The notes under the pieces were generated by a model. The model was not told the DNA's origin and ran no database searches. It saw nothing but the letters and a program-made list of their open reading frames with translations. DNA of 64,000 bases, taken from contig CALNVZ010003429.1 in NCBI GenBank assembly GCA_940671915.1, positions 25,059,824-25,123,823 of the forward strand. The letters run 5' to 3'. This document shows positions 23,449 through 31,001 of the stretch, in pieces. A program made the position numbers and the translations under genes. Positions within the stretch are counted from its first letter, which is position 1; the number at the start of each line of letters is the position of its first letter. This stretch comes from Paracentrotus lividus (taxonomy: Eukaryota > Echinodermata > Echinoidea > Camarodonta > Echinidae).

Positions 23449-24593
23449 ACCCTGAGATACATAGGCCTACACAGTTTCTTACGAACTCTACATGAACTTT
23501 TTTTTTGTATTCATGGAGACAAGTTAGTTAAGTGTTGGTGTGTATAAAGTCTTGAATGATCACATTACCCTAATAAGAAAATGAACAAGAAATGATGTAC
23601 ATCAAAATCGGGCGACAATTTGTGGTGTCACGTCCTCCACAAATTGTCGTCTAAATTAGGTGACAATTTGTGGTGGGGTGACAATTTGTGGTGCAACAGG
23701 GGTCCGAGAATACGTTTAGCCTATGGTTGAGTGGGGGGGGGGGGCGGGGGTCTGAACTCATGATATCTCTACTTTTGGAGTATTTTCAAACCTTCGTCGC
23801 GTTTTAGGTGGTGAACTTGGGAAGAGTGTTAAGCATTAAAATATGTCATTATAACTCACGAACTCTTTCTCTCTCTGCCTCTCCTCGGGTTATGTATATT
23901 TTAGATATTTGATAAATTATCGTAATTTAATTTACTTTCCTAAAAAGGAAGTATTTCAAGAACTTACTATCCCATTGCTGTTCGTTGCTCGTTCTACTGG
24001 AAATGCAAATCGATCGATTAGAACTCGGTACGCTGTCGTCTGAAATATCACAATTCATTTGTTTCATACCTGGTAAAGAAAAGTTATGTTTTAAAATCAG
24101 GACTTTGTGCAGTACAGAAGGTGCACAAAAGGCTCACAAAAGCAAAAACCCCTTCATGCTGTCTTTAAAAAAAAAAAGATAAATTATTACCAAAAAAAAC
24201 CCTTAGAAATTCCAACTTCAAATCAACGTAGCTCGCCTAAGACTCGATATATTTTTGAACTATATAGTAAAGGGTTTCCCACTCAATTTTAAACTCTTTG
24301 CAATCGAATTCGTTTATGTTAATTCAATTTAAACGATATCTCATGGACCGGAGCTATCGGTCAATCATATTAACTTTTAGATTTTTAATCGCGATCACAT
24401 TTCGGACGAAAGTGCTTGTAAGAAATGTCAAATCGATCGGAGTTTAAACTTGACCGGGAAAACCTATATAAACTACTAACTATATTAAAGTACTAAACTA
24501 CTCACCACAAGCCTTGGCATGTACACTTCCATATAACAGCAACAGTGATGTATGCAAAGATATAATCACGATATGGATAAAAGAGACCTTCAT
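8523..24593 (-). CDS. R1: CUB-like type I receptor with alternative tyrosine-rich tails
   Basis: Eight-exon model on the minus strand: 24593-24506, 24069-23968, 20761-20378, 18788-18726, 13314-13055, 11923-11631, 11324-11234, then either 10884-10416 (short tail, 582 aa) or 10194-8523 (long tail, 983 aa). Lengths assume the one-base frameshift in exon 6 is corrected. All junctions are GT-AG, with phases 1-1-1-1-0-1-2. Layout: signal peptide 1-29, short Cys segment 30-63, CUB-like domain 64-191, Cys/Trp linker 192-212, second beta-rich domain 213-330, Ser/Thr-rich stalk 330-396, TM 401-424, cytoplasmic tail from 427. It is paralogous to R2 and R3 in every exon class. I do not recognise a named orthologue. 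A cell-surface receptor using SH2-type docking is the inference. As written, the extra base stops translation after about 361 residues, before the TM. Confidence 0.78.
10416..10884 (-). CDS. R1 alternative last exon A: short repeat tail
   Basis: A phase-2 acceptor (CATTTCATTCAG then ATATCAA) opens a frame of 156 codons ending at 10416. After RYQRNRSRDINSSASPDED come five repeats of about 29 residues, each with a core of HGYCKVIPKLKPSSD and LNETIN. Each contributes a YxxV motif (one YSVV, four YCKV). R2 has the same tail with two repeats (YSNV, YSDV). A possible ATTAAA polyadenylation variant lies at 10284-10289. It competes with exon B for the same TM-exon donor at 11234. Confidence 0.8.
10979..11008. 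repeat. Poly-A tract
   Basis: About thirty consecutive A residues in the R1 intron between the TM exon and tail exon A. Confidence 0.9.
11234..11324 (-). CDS. R1 exon 7: transmembrane segment
   Basis: Acceptor TTCTTTGCAG and donor GTACGT; phase 1 in, phase 2 out. It encodes GSQGFLIPTVSVLAIVALVS followed by IAVISVCCRKR: one hydrophobic helix and a basic stop-transfer. It is nearly identical to R2 37487-37580. Confidence 0.88.
11631..11923 (-). CDS. R1 exon 6: end of second domain plus Ser/Thr stalk (frameshifted)
   Basis: Acceptor TTTTGCACCGAAG, donor GTGAGA. It starts in phase 0 with SFRIQFDARGSMDLNIYGV, matching R2 and R3. The length (293) does not fit the required phase-1 exit: one base is in excess. 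Removing one A from the AAAA run (plus-strand TTTT at 11826-11829) rejoins the stalk frame, which ends SNLGVKPEG. The stalk is rich in Ser/Thr, like a mucin-type stalk. Without correction a stop falls at 11735-11737. Confidence 0.72.
11997..12905. repeat. G-run and GGGGTAATCCCGAACG interspersed repeat
   Basis: G-runs at 12001-12012 and 12051-12061 are followed by repeated words GGGGTAATCCCGAACG at about 12190-12240, 12565-12590, 12612-12640 and 12665-12710 in both orientations. The layout suggests a TIR-like element with subterminal repeats. It lies in the R1 intron between exons 5 and 6. No gene was seen here. Confidence 0.6.
13055..13314 (-). CDS. R1 exon 5: second extracellular domain
   Basis: Acceptor TTCTCCTTCTAG, donor GTAAAT; phase 1 to 0. 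It encodes 86 residues including MNCSKGLPQAEYLISFSYEI and VNSRDLITGLEPDGPNLSIT. The matching R2 exon (35080-35339) has the same length. R3 has an equivalent exon at 44133-44395 starting GYVYTYTGS. Beta-rich by pattern; no named domain recognised. Confidence 0.83.
13420..13848 (+). mobile_element. LINE reverse transcriptase fragment, 5' part (interrupted)
   Basis: It reads AFDKVRHEKLFQELRKF, then GVRQGCVMSPDLFNLYSEI, one stop codon at about 13720, then IRYADDTVLIAESAEG and ESERMGLN. These are RT motifs, with the YADD catalytic box intact. It is a different family from the LINE at 4.8-7.3 kb. The frame breaks exactly at 13848, where a TIR element is inserted, and resumes at 17318. It lies in an R1 intron, opposite strand. 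Confidence 0.88.
14100..14990. repeat. GGGGCGCCAAAT minisatellite
   Basis: About 27-30 copies of a roughly 28-30 base unit, GGGGCGCCAAATTGACCTTA plus AACTTA, with variable spacers. Further scattered copies lie at 15380-15560, 15895-16050 and 16330-16460. Confidence 0.92.
14985..16840. repeat. Higher-order repeat of about 0.3-0.6 kb modules
   Basis: Four diverged copies begin near 15005, 15585, 16065 and 16595. Each contains AGCAAAATTTTCGCTCGCGC, a TTATTACATTGTGTTCCTGAGG-like stretch and a CATTATGGGATTCTAACC-like stretch. They are separated by minisatellite units. Confidence 0.8.
17314..17400 (+). mobile_element. LINE reverse transcriptase fragment, resumed part
   Basis: Starting right after the TIR element, the sequence reads NINYKKTKSLVVE in the frame that follows ERMGL at 13848. 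This is the usual RT continuation after the YADD block. It decays soon after. Confidence 0.75.
17400..18480. repeat. GCGAGCGCGAAGCGC-type interspersed repeat
   Basis: The near-palindromic word GAGCGCGAAGCGCGAGC occurs at about 17420, 17729, 17810 and 18252, together with a repeated phrase containing TGCCCCCTGCCCCCCGGTTC (17680) and a variant near 18055. G-runs and GTTCGAACCCCGAACG lie at 18380-18450. No gene was seen. Confidence 0.7.
18726..18788 (-). CDS. R1 exon 4: 21-residue Cys/Trp linker exon
   Basis: A 63-base exon with acceptor TACAG-type and donor GTGAGTG; phase 1 to 1. It encodes DSVDTQSQKCSISHKQDWDE. R2 34391-34453 is the same length and encodes DSVDSQSQNCTISRMQQWDE. Found by homology with the R2 exon. 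Confidence 0.82.
18793..18831. repeat. Poly-A tract
   Basis: About 39 consecutive A residues immediately upstream (minus-strand sense) of the R1 exon 4 acceptor, giving a poly-T pyrimidine tract there. Confidence 0.9.
19011..19827. mobile_element. TIR element with CCAAAAGGCGCTAAATCC repeats
   Basis: Ends are AGTACATGAAGAGCTTGATT and, reverse complemented, ACTACATGTGAAGAGTTTGA, both running into CCAAAAGGCGCTAAATCC. The same word recurs inside at about 19208 and 19594, with a shorter form of it in the opposite orientation near 19380. The interior is AT-rich and non-coding. It lies in the R1 intron 3. Confidence 0.83.
20378..20761 (-). CDS. R1 exon 3: CUB-like domain
   Basis: Acceptor TTCCTTTCAG, donor GTAATT; phase 1 to 1; 128 codons. 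It includes NFTLEGGKMLTFTCMW, GWKIFLRVDSSRNIKVTAED, an acidic Asp/Ser/Thr insert, then RSNTITIEVLESP and SETFNVLIKTVQV. The pattern resembles a CUB sandwich with few cysteines. R2 (33550-33940) and R3 (52797-53186) hold the homologous exon. Confidence 0.85.
20952..21202. mobile_element. GC-rich foldback MITE
   Basis: Inverted ends GGCGGTCACAACTCG at both termini, followed by matched CGTACGCTACGG-type arms. It is about 250 bases, much GC-richer than the flanks, in R1 intron 2. Its ends resemble GCGGCAGTCACATGTAC of the element at 63607. Confidence 0.8.
21460..21592 (-). mobile_element. 130-bp MITE with CAGGCGCGGATCC end, copy 1
   Basis: It runs from CAGGCGCGGATCCAAGAAAA to GCGTCCGCTACTG. It is nearly identical, reverse complemented, to 41013-41153, sharing TTGTCTGGGGACAAAAGCGG and ATGCATTTCGGGGGCCC. 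A diverged third copy is at 53251-53386. Confidence 0.85.
22559..22867. mobile_element. Foldback repeat in R1 intron 2
   Basis: Arms of about 75 bases: AATTTGAGTCAAGATCATGT at the left and its inverse near 22845-22864, with further pairing through GGAGATCAGTTGAAG. It may extend left to about 22180, where related wording appears. Confidence 0.75.
23090..23223 (+). repeat. Dispersed repeat, inverted copy at 31437-31567
   Basis: About 130 bases nearly identical to the reverse complement of 31437-31567, including TTTCTCGGTCCGGTCTGGGA. Here it lies in R1 intron 2; the partner lies in R2 intron 1. The two positions are not equivalent. Confidence 0.85.
23968..24069 (-). CDS. R1 exon 2: short N-terminal Cys segment
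   Basis: Acceptor TTCTTTACCAG, donor GTAAGT; phase 1 to 1; 34 codons. It encodes GMKQMNCDISDDSVPSS, then CISS and NEQQWD. R2 exon 2 shares CDISD, the Pro-Ser spacing, the second Cys and NEQQ. Confidence 0.83.
24265..24469. mobile_element. Short TIR element, copy 2
   Basis: It begins TATAGTAAAGGGTTTCCC and ends GGGAAAACCTATATA. It is homologous along its length to 8306-8511. It lies in R1 intron 1. Confidence 0.75.
24506..24593 (-). CDS. R1 exon 1: signal peptide
   Basis: ATG at 24593-24591; context AACAACAATGAAGG. It encodes MKVSFIHIVIISLHTSLLLL followed by YGSVHAKAC, a typical signal peptide, and splices at phase 1 into GTGAGT. It is clearly similar to R2 exon 1 (same length, 88 bases). 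Confidence 0.88.
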
Positions 24594-24950
24594 TGTTGTT
24601 TAATAATCATGTATCTACAAATCGATATAAATCCAAATTAGAAAAGAAAGCCTCTCGAAACATTTGGACGATCGTAATGTCATGTATATCTGGAATACGA
24701 ATGACAAAATCGGATGGAGCATTGTTCAGAACGTATTCGATACGAATGATATTGTTCCATCTACCCATTCCTTGATCTTCTTTCGGTATACGACACGGAT
24801 CATCTGTGGGAACCAAAACATTTACCCCATTCAAACAAAGTTTTGCTTTTGGTCCTCTCTTGTTCGGTCCATTGGTGTGTTCAAATAAAAGCGCTGAATA
24901 TCAAATACAACGTGATGATAAATCAATTCATCGAAGTTGAATTGCCCGCT

Positions 24951-24962
24951 CGTCTATATAAT
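24951..24962 (-). promoter_or_regulatory. Candidate TATA box of R1
   Basis: Reverse complement CATTATATAGACG about 360 bases upstream of the R1 start codon. Position and sequence are compatible with a TATA element; there is no other support. Confidence 0.3.
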
Positions 24963-25400
24963 GAGTCATTCAGAATATTCTATGCAAACACTATTTCACT
25001 GTACAAGTTATCAATATCATAATGATCATTTTACTTCCTCATACTCTCTAGTCCCATTCATACAGCCAAACGCCAACCCCACTTGACATTCGTGACAATG
25101 CAAGAATGAGTTCCGTATGGTGTCGGTTTGGAGTCGGTTTAACCGGTGTGACTGAATTGAAGGTGGGTTTTTTTTTTTTACAATATGTTTTACTTAGCCT
25201 ACTTCCCGATGTGGTTGGTGGGGTTATTATGTGTAATTAATAATCAGGAGAGAAATCAAACACCTCAACACTAGAATGGGATGCTATTTATACAGAATAC
25301 TGAAGCTTTAGTTAAACGGTGGTATAAATTATTATTCATTAAATATGGGTTCCATTTATTGACATATTATGCAAATAAAAATTGTAGTAAATACGCCCCC

Positions 25401-25636
25401 TAATGCTACAGTCACACAGACACTTACGTTCAGTTACGTCCGGTTGCGTCCAAAAAGTCTTTTCTTTTCTTCAGATCGCCACGGATGCCTACCCGTCATA
25501 GTCAGCCGTGGAAATATTGATAATTTAATTCATCCAGTAAAACAAAGAAATACACAGGAAATGATTGAATAGAAGATGAAATAAGATTACAACACAAACG
25601 TATCTATACGTAAGTGTCTGTTTGACTGTAGCATTA
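25401..25636. mobile_element. TIR element in R1/R2 spacer
   Basis: Inverted ends TAATGCTACAGTCACACAGA (left) and TCTGTTTGACTGTAGCATTA (right), extending to CACTTACG. No coding content. Confidence 0.8.
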
Positions 25637-25690
25637 GATTGTCACTCTCATTCATCACAGAATAATAAGTAAAATTCAGTTTTATACTCA

Positions 25691-25864
25691 ATGGCCCATA
25701 TTCTGAACCAAAGACTGAAGTTGTATCAGTCGTGCAAAGTTTGTGCAAAGCTATTGTGCGATCCTTTTGTCTGATGTTGACTGATGCATCAGTCAAAAGG
25801 ATCACGGGTTTGCATGAATTTGGGTCTTTTCAACTTTAGTCTTCTGCTCAGAATATGGGCCAAT
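25691..25864. mobile_element. Foldback element in R1/R2 spacer
   Basis: Outer arms ATGGCCCATATTCTGA and TCAGAATATGGGCCAAT; inner palindrome TTGACTGATGCATCAGTCAA at the centre. About 174 bases. Confidence 0.8.
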
Positions 25865-26253
25865 AAGTTTATGCATTTAGGAAAAAGAAACAATTTCGCA
25901 ATTCATGTATATAAAAAAAAAAGGAAAAGAAATCGATTGTGTCGCTTCCTTGGTCTTGAGTACACGTGTATATCACGTTTCATCGCTTCTTAAAAATACT
26001 TTCTCTTTTAATTCCTTATCTCTCCCTTGTAAGGAAAACCTTTAACCTGAAAATAGAAAGATGAGACCGTGAAAACTAAGAAAAGGCGAAGGGAAATTCC
26101 AGAATCAAGCGGAAGTTCAACATTGGTCAAATGTTTTATAATGGCAGAAGTATCATTCATTCAAGATTTGTTCAAGGGTGTGTATACATGTAATTTCGGT
26201 TTATGTCTCTAGATATGGAATTCAAATAGTAACATGTAATATATACATGTACA

Positions 26254-26706
26254 TACAGAGTGAGTCAAAATAAAAGTCCTATCATTTTGAAGTTGTCTTG
26301 TTTGAAGCATGAACATTTAATCATAGGTTTTATGATATGTCCTGGTAGAGTCACCCTCCGAGCATTTGTTGGTACCCTTTTCATTTAGATCTTTACACAC
26401 ATGACTGAGTAACAGACAATCTTTAGAAGACTACATAATTTTAACACAGTAAACAATTCATAATAACATTTCCCCTTTTCCTATTAAGCATTGATGTTTT
26501 GTTTCAGACCACTTAATGTTTGGGTCCTAGTAATTCCATGTCAATTACGGTTGTGAGTTTGAGTGAGGTTGACTGTGTGTGTTGGTGTGTTTCGTGAGGG
26601 TGCAGTCTTTATTTGTGTGTGTGCTGATGTGGATAAGATAGGGTATGTGTGTTTGTGGGGTGCATGGGTGTGTGTGTGTGTGTGGTAAGGGTGTTGGTGT
26701 GCATGT

Positions 26707-26746
<40 letters not shown>

Positions 26747-27036
26747 TAAATGAGGGTATGTGTGGGTGTGTATCTTTGGGCGTGAACAGAAGTAATATAC
26801 TCTCAATTTCTTTATTCTTCACTCAGCCACTTGGCGCACGTGATATTCTGCAGTCTTCTGAAGAATATCTTTTATCATGTTTATCAGTCATGCGCGCATA
26901 GATCCAAATAAAAAGGGTAAAACAAAATAATGCTGAGAAAGTGACTCTACCAGAACAATGAAACTAATGAATAAATGTTCATGTTTCAAACAAGACACCT
27001 ACGAAATGATGGGACACTTTTTTACTCACTCTGTGT
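26254..27036. mobile_element. TIR element with GT-rich core, copy 1
   Basis: Ends are TACAGAGTGAGTCAAAATAA and, reverse complemented, CACAGAGTGAGTAAAAAAGT. Long subterminal arms pair (GTTTGAAGCATGAACATTTA against TAAATGTTCATGTTTCAAAC). The centre is a (GT)n tract at 26660-26745. Copy 2 is at 29227-30054. Confidence 0.85.
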
Positions 27037-27067
27037 ATATGTAAATTTATAAATATTTCTCTCCCTC

Positions 27068-27092
27068 TTTTTGCAATTTGACTCACTCTGTA
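27068..27092. mobile_element. Solo end of the GAGTGAGTCAA element
   Basis: TTGACTCACTCTGTATACAC matches the TIR of the elements at 26254 and 29227, but no second end pairs with it nearby. Confidence 0.5.
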
Positions 27093-27189
27093 TACACATA
27101 TATCCACTTTGGTATGTCTATTTTGAGTTTTGCCGAATATTAAATAGGCCTATATATATCCATAATATCCGCTCCCTCTCTCTGGAATT

Positions 27190-27660
27190 TCAAGTTGTCC
27201 ACATTTCTCTCGATGGTATCCGTCCCTACAGAAGGCCTCTTCTCCATGACCGCCATCTGAGCTGTCCCGGGTTTGTTGGAACTGCTGCCTGTGCCAACGA
27301 AGACGAAAACCTGACGCCGACGATCACAGGAAAGATCGATGAGTGCGCAGATGGTTCTAAAGCATAATAATGATAATAAACAAGGGAACCGTGATCATTT
27401 TAATTTATATTCATAAATACATTGGTATATAGCTTTAATGAATTAAAAAATATGTTTGCAAATATTTGCGCAATTTTTCTTTGTCTGTTTGTTTGCAAAT
27501 TGTATTGTTTTGGATATTTTGCACTAATAAGTTGATACCCTAAATATTTCAAATTCATAGGTGAGCTATTTTTTTATTTTTTATTCCTTTTACGGTTGCG
27601 TGAATAGAGCAAACAAAGAAATGGTGAAAATTGTCAAGGTCAGACTCTAAGCAAAACATA
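27190..27660 (-). pseudogene. Remnant of an R3-like receptor gene (TM exon fused to tail end)
   Basis: On the minus strand, 27365-27285 matches the R3 TM exon (acceptor TTTAG then AACCATCTGC, and CCTGTGATCGTCGGC against CCTGTGATTGCAGGT in R3). It then joins 27284-27190, which matches the 3' part of the R3 tail exon (GGGACAGCTCAGATGGCGG against GGGACATCTCAGGTGGCAG; SVGTDT retained). Upstream, 27366-27660 matches the R3 intron at 41740-42030 (TTTTACGGTTGCGTGAATA). Intron homology shows DNA duplication, not retroposition. The TM-tail intron and most of the tail are deleted, and the YGKLD tyrosine is lost. Confidence 0.8.
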
Positions 27661-28012
27661 TATAAACGCTCGTTATTAAGGATATAAATTTTTTAATATC
27701 ACAGGGGATTTTTTTTTCTTCTGGCAATCTCTCACTCTGATCCTGGCATGCATCCACATGTAATAGCAGACGCGGTTCATCAGCATTCATGCCAGTACAG
27801 GAGTTTTCATTGTTTGCAATTTTGTAATAATTGAGCTGCATCTTCGGTGCTCTTGCAGGACGCCATCCTATGGTACACACAAAAAATAAGAACTAGTTTC
27901 CATGAGTAAAACCCGTTTGTTACTCTTGGAGGCGAGTGCTTTTATTCGTATGTCACGTATTTTTTACTTCAGAATCTGTGTTTCTGTTGAACGTACACAC
28001 CCGCTCTTCCAG

Positions 28013-28116
28013 AACATGTAAAGTTACTAAGGGATACCCAAGAAAAAAAAAATTATTGAGTATATATACTCAATAATTTTTTTTTCTTGAGTATCCCTTA
28101 GTAACTTTACATGTTC
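28013..28116. repeat. Near-perfect 104-base hairpin
   Basis: GAACATGTAAAGTTACTAAG and its inverse CTTAGTAACTTTACATGTTC bound an A-run/T-run and a central GAGTATATATACTC palindrome. One mismatch was seen in the arms. Confidence 0.9.
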
Positions 28117-28500
28117 AATTACGTAAAACAATTGTGCAAGTGAGTTTCTCTTCAACTTGGTACGGCTTGGTGGATGATCGGGTGAAAACACTAACAATCG
28201 AGTAAAGTGAGAATTGCTGAGAAATTCTATATAGCCTGTAATTCACTAGATGAGTAAACTACGACACATCTTCGTACGTCTCAAGTCTCGTGAAAGTCTT
28301 TGAGAGTAATTTTACTGGCTAAGTATGCGGTACTTTTACATGTTGCGCCCGGTACGCCTACTCGGATCACGAGTACAGACATCGAGACTGCACACGAGGT
28401 ATGTTCTACGCGTACGTACGTACATGTATAGCGGAACCATAGCGTTACACTCTGTGAGCGGAACGGTTAGCGGAGAGCCTGCATGCTCTTATTGTCTTTG

Positions 28501-28827
28501 GGTGAGTCCTATTCCTTTTTGTTTGTTTGTTTGCCTGTTTTTATAATGATATTTGGAATGTTCCGATGATATACATCGTCTGATAACACTAACAACTAGA
28601 TTAACATGCAAGGATTTCCCATTACTTTGTCAGTCATGTACACAGTTTGAGTAATTTGATGCATTGATCAATGCAATGTATTGGTTTGTGAGAATTGATG
28701 CACTGAAGTGAGTAATGCAGTGTATTGGTTTGAGAGAATTGATGCACTGATGTGTATATCATCGGAACATTCCAAATATCATTATAAAAACAGGCAAACA
28801 AACAAACAAAAAGGAATAGGACTCACC
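28501..28827. mobile_element. Foldback element with about 70-base arms
   Basis: GGTGAGTCCTATTCCTTTTT at the left and its exact inverse at 28808-28827. The arms extend through GATATTTGGAATGTTCCGATGAT. The spacer repeats GTATTGGTTTG twice. Confidence 0.88.
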
Positions 28828-28960
28828 TAGTGAGTAACGCTTTACATACTCAGAGAGTCAGTAAGTAAAGGTTGAACAAACTTATCACACGCAAGTTGAT
28901 GAGTTTTAAACCTATACTTACTAACTCTCTGAGTATGTAAAGCGTTACTCACTAGATTAG
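28826..28960. repeat. Second hairpin abutting the first
   Basis: CTAGTGAGTAACGCTTTACA and its inverse at 28937-28956 form arms of about 45 bases around a 45-base loop. It shares its boundary with the element at 28501-28827. Confidence 0.85.
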
Positions 28961-29226
28961 TTTGTGCAATGTACTCAAAACAATTAGTTATGTTACTCAA
29001 TAAAATGAGTTAATTAAATAAACTCATTTTGGTGTGTCACTATATTGTCAAATTTAAAATACTCGATTAGGTGCGTTTTCAAAGTAGCTTCATTGAGTGA
29101 AAGCACTCATGGATGTGTGTCACTATATTGTCAAAAATACTTGGATATTTGAGTGTGATCACTCATATATGCAAGTTCTCATTTTTTGTGACTGTGTATC
29201 ATAATACTAACAATAATATATGACAC

Positions 29227-29735
29227 TACAGAGTGAGTCAATAAAAATGTCCCATGATTTTGAAGGTGTTTCGTGAAAATAATGAACATTCAATCATGGG
29301 TTTTATGATTTGTCTGGGTAGAGTCATCCTCCTAGCGTATGTTGCACCATTTTAATATGTTTCTTTAAACGCATGACTGAATAACAGACAATCTTCAGAA
29401 GACGGTAAGATCTCACTTGCGCCAAGTGGCTGGGTGAATATTAAAAGCAAATGTCGACGAAATTATGTGTACACACTTACCAACACATCCTCTCACCATA
29501 AACACACACACACACACACACACACAGAGCAAACAACTCACAATAGAATGTACTATTTGAGGTTTTTTTTGTTTTTTTTTACCAAGACGATCACTAAATG
29601 TTTTGGACGTGGTTATTTCCTAACAACTATTTGTGAGTGTGGGTGATGGTGTATGTGTGTATGTTTGTGGGTGTGTTTGTTGAGGGTGTGGGTGTGTATG
29701 TATGTGTGTGCTAGGGTGGATGAGATAGGGTATTC

Positions 29736-29769
<34 letters not shown>

Positions 29770-30054
29770 TTTGTGTATGTGTAAATGAGGGTATGGGTGA
29801 GTGCGTGTCTTTGTGCGTGGACATAAGTAATAAATTCCTTAATTTGTTTATTCTTAACCCAGCAGTTTGGCGCAAATGAGATCTTACCGTCTTCTGAAGA
29901 TTGTCTGATACTCAGTCATGCGTGCAAAGATCCAAATGAAAATGATACCAACATATGCTAGGAAGACGAATCTACCAAGACCAATGATTAGATATTCATA
30001 GTTTTCAGAAAACAACTTCAAACTGATGGGACATTTTTATCAATTCACTCTGTA
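29227..30054. mobile_element. TIR element with GT-rich core, copy 2
   Basis: Same ends (ACAGAGTGAGTCAATAAAAA and its inverse) and same layout as 26254-27036, including CAGTTTGGCGCAAATGAGATC subterminal pairing and a (GT)n core at 29734-29763. Same orientation as copy 1, 3 kb away. Confidence 0.85.
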
Positions 30055-30913
30055 TAGCGCTTGATATTAGTGAGTTTTCGAATTGTGTCGACGTGCCGCC
30101 CGAAAGCGGTTGAGAGATAAAGAATGGAAGCTTTTGAGAAATAATTACAAGAATACAGCTGCCTTCTTCAAGTTCACTCGTGACATTCAAAGCTCTCCTC
30201 GTTACTCGTTGAAGTCGACTGGTCGGCCGAGACGAAGCATTTCAAGTTATCAAGACTAGTACAAGAGCTGCTTTGAGCTTTTAAGAAGCCATCATCAGTA
30301 TAATAATTATTTGTCAAAAGTTTCCATTCTTTAATACCTCTTAACCCCATTCAAGAGGCACATTTGCACAATAAATGGGAGAATTCCCCATTGTTTCTCA
30401 ACACCAGTAATACCGGTGATACCGATTCAATCCAACACGAGACCAAATGGCAAGCTAGGGTAGCTTTGGATGCGGTGTGAATGGGACTACAGCCTTTGAG
30501 GAAGTAATATCATAAATTATACTCTGAATGGTGTTTTACGTCATGAAGAGTATTATCAAAGACTCTTTGTAAAGACCAGCGGGGATTTTGAGTTCGATGT
30601 TTTGATATATGATTTTTTTTTTTTTATTTGAACACATCATTGGACCGAACAAAGAAATGTATTATAAAAGCAAAACTCCGTTTTAATAGGGTATTTTTTC
30701 GGTTCCCATCGATAAAAAGAATCAAGAAAACTAGGAACTAGGCATACATAATTCTTATCAAATATATATATACTTGAACAATAACTCTCAATATGTGCAA
30801 TATACTCTGGAAAGACGCCATGACTTTACAAGCAAGTCCAATATTACTTTATTTGCTTCACCTCTAATTAGGATTATTGTTGATATTTAGTCGATCTTTG
30901 ATTGAAATTAACA

Positions 30914-31001
30914 ATGAAGGTCTATTGCATCCATTTCGTAACAATCATCTTGCATATATCTCTATTGTTGCTATGTCGGTGCGTACAAGCTGCAGATTGT
31001 G
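30914..31001 (+). CDS. R2 exon 1: signal peptide
   Basis: ATG context TTAACAATGAAGG. It encodes MKVYCIHFVTIILHISLLLL then CRCVQAADC; donor GTGAGT, phase 1. Same length and layout as R1 exon 1. Confidence 0.88.
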
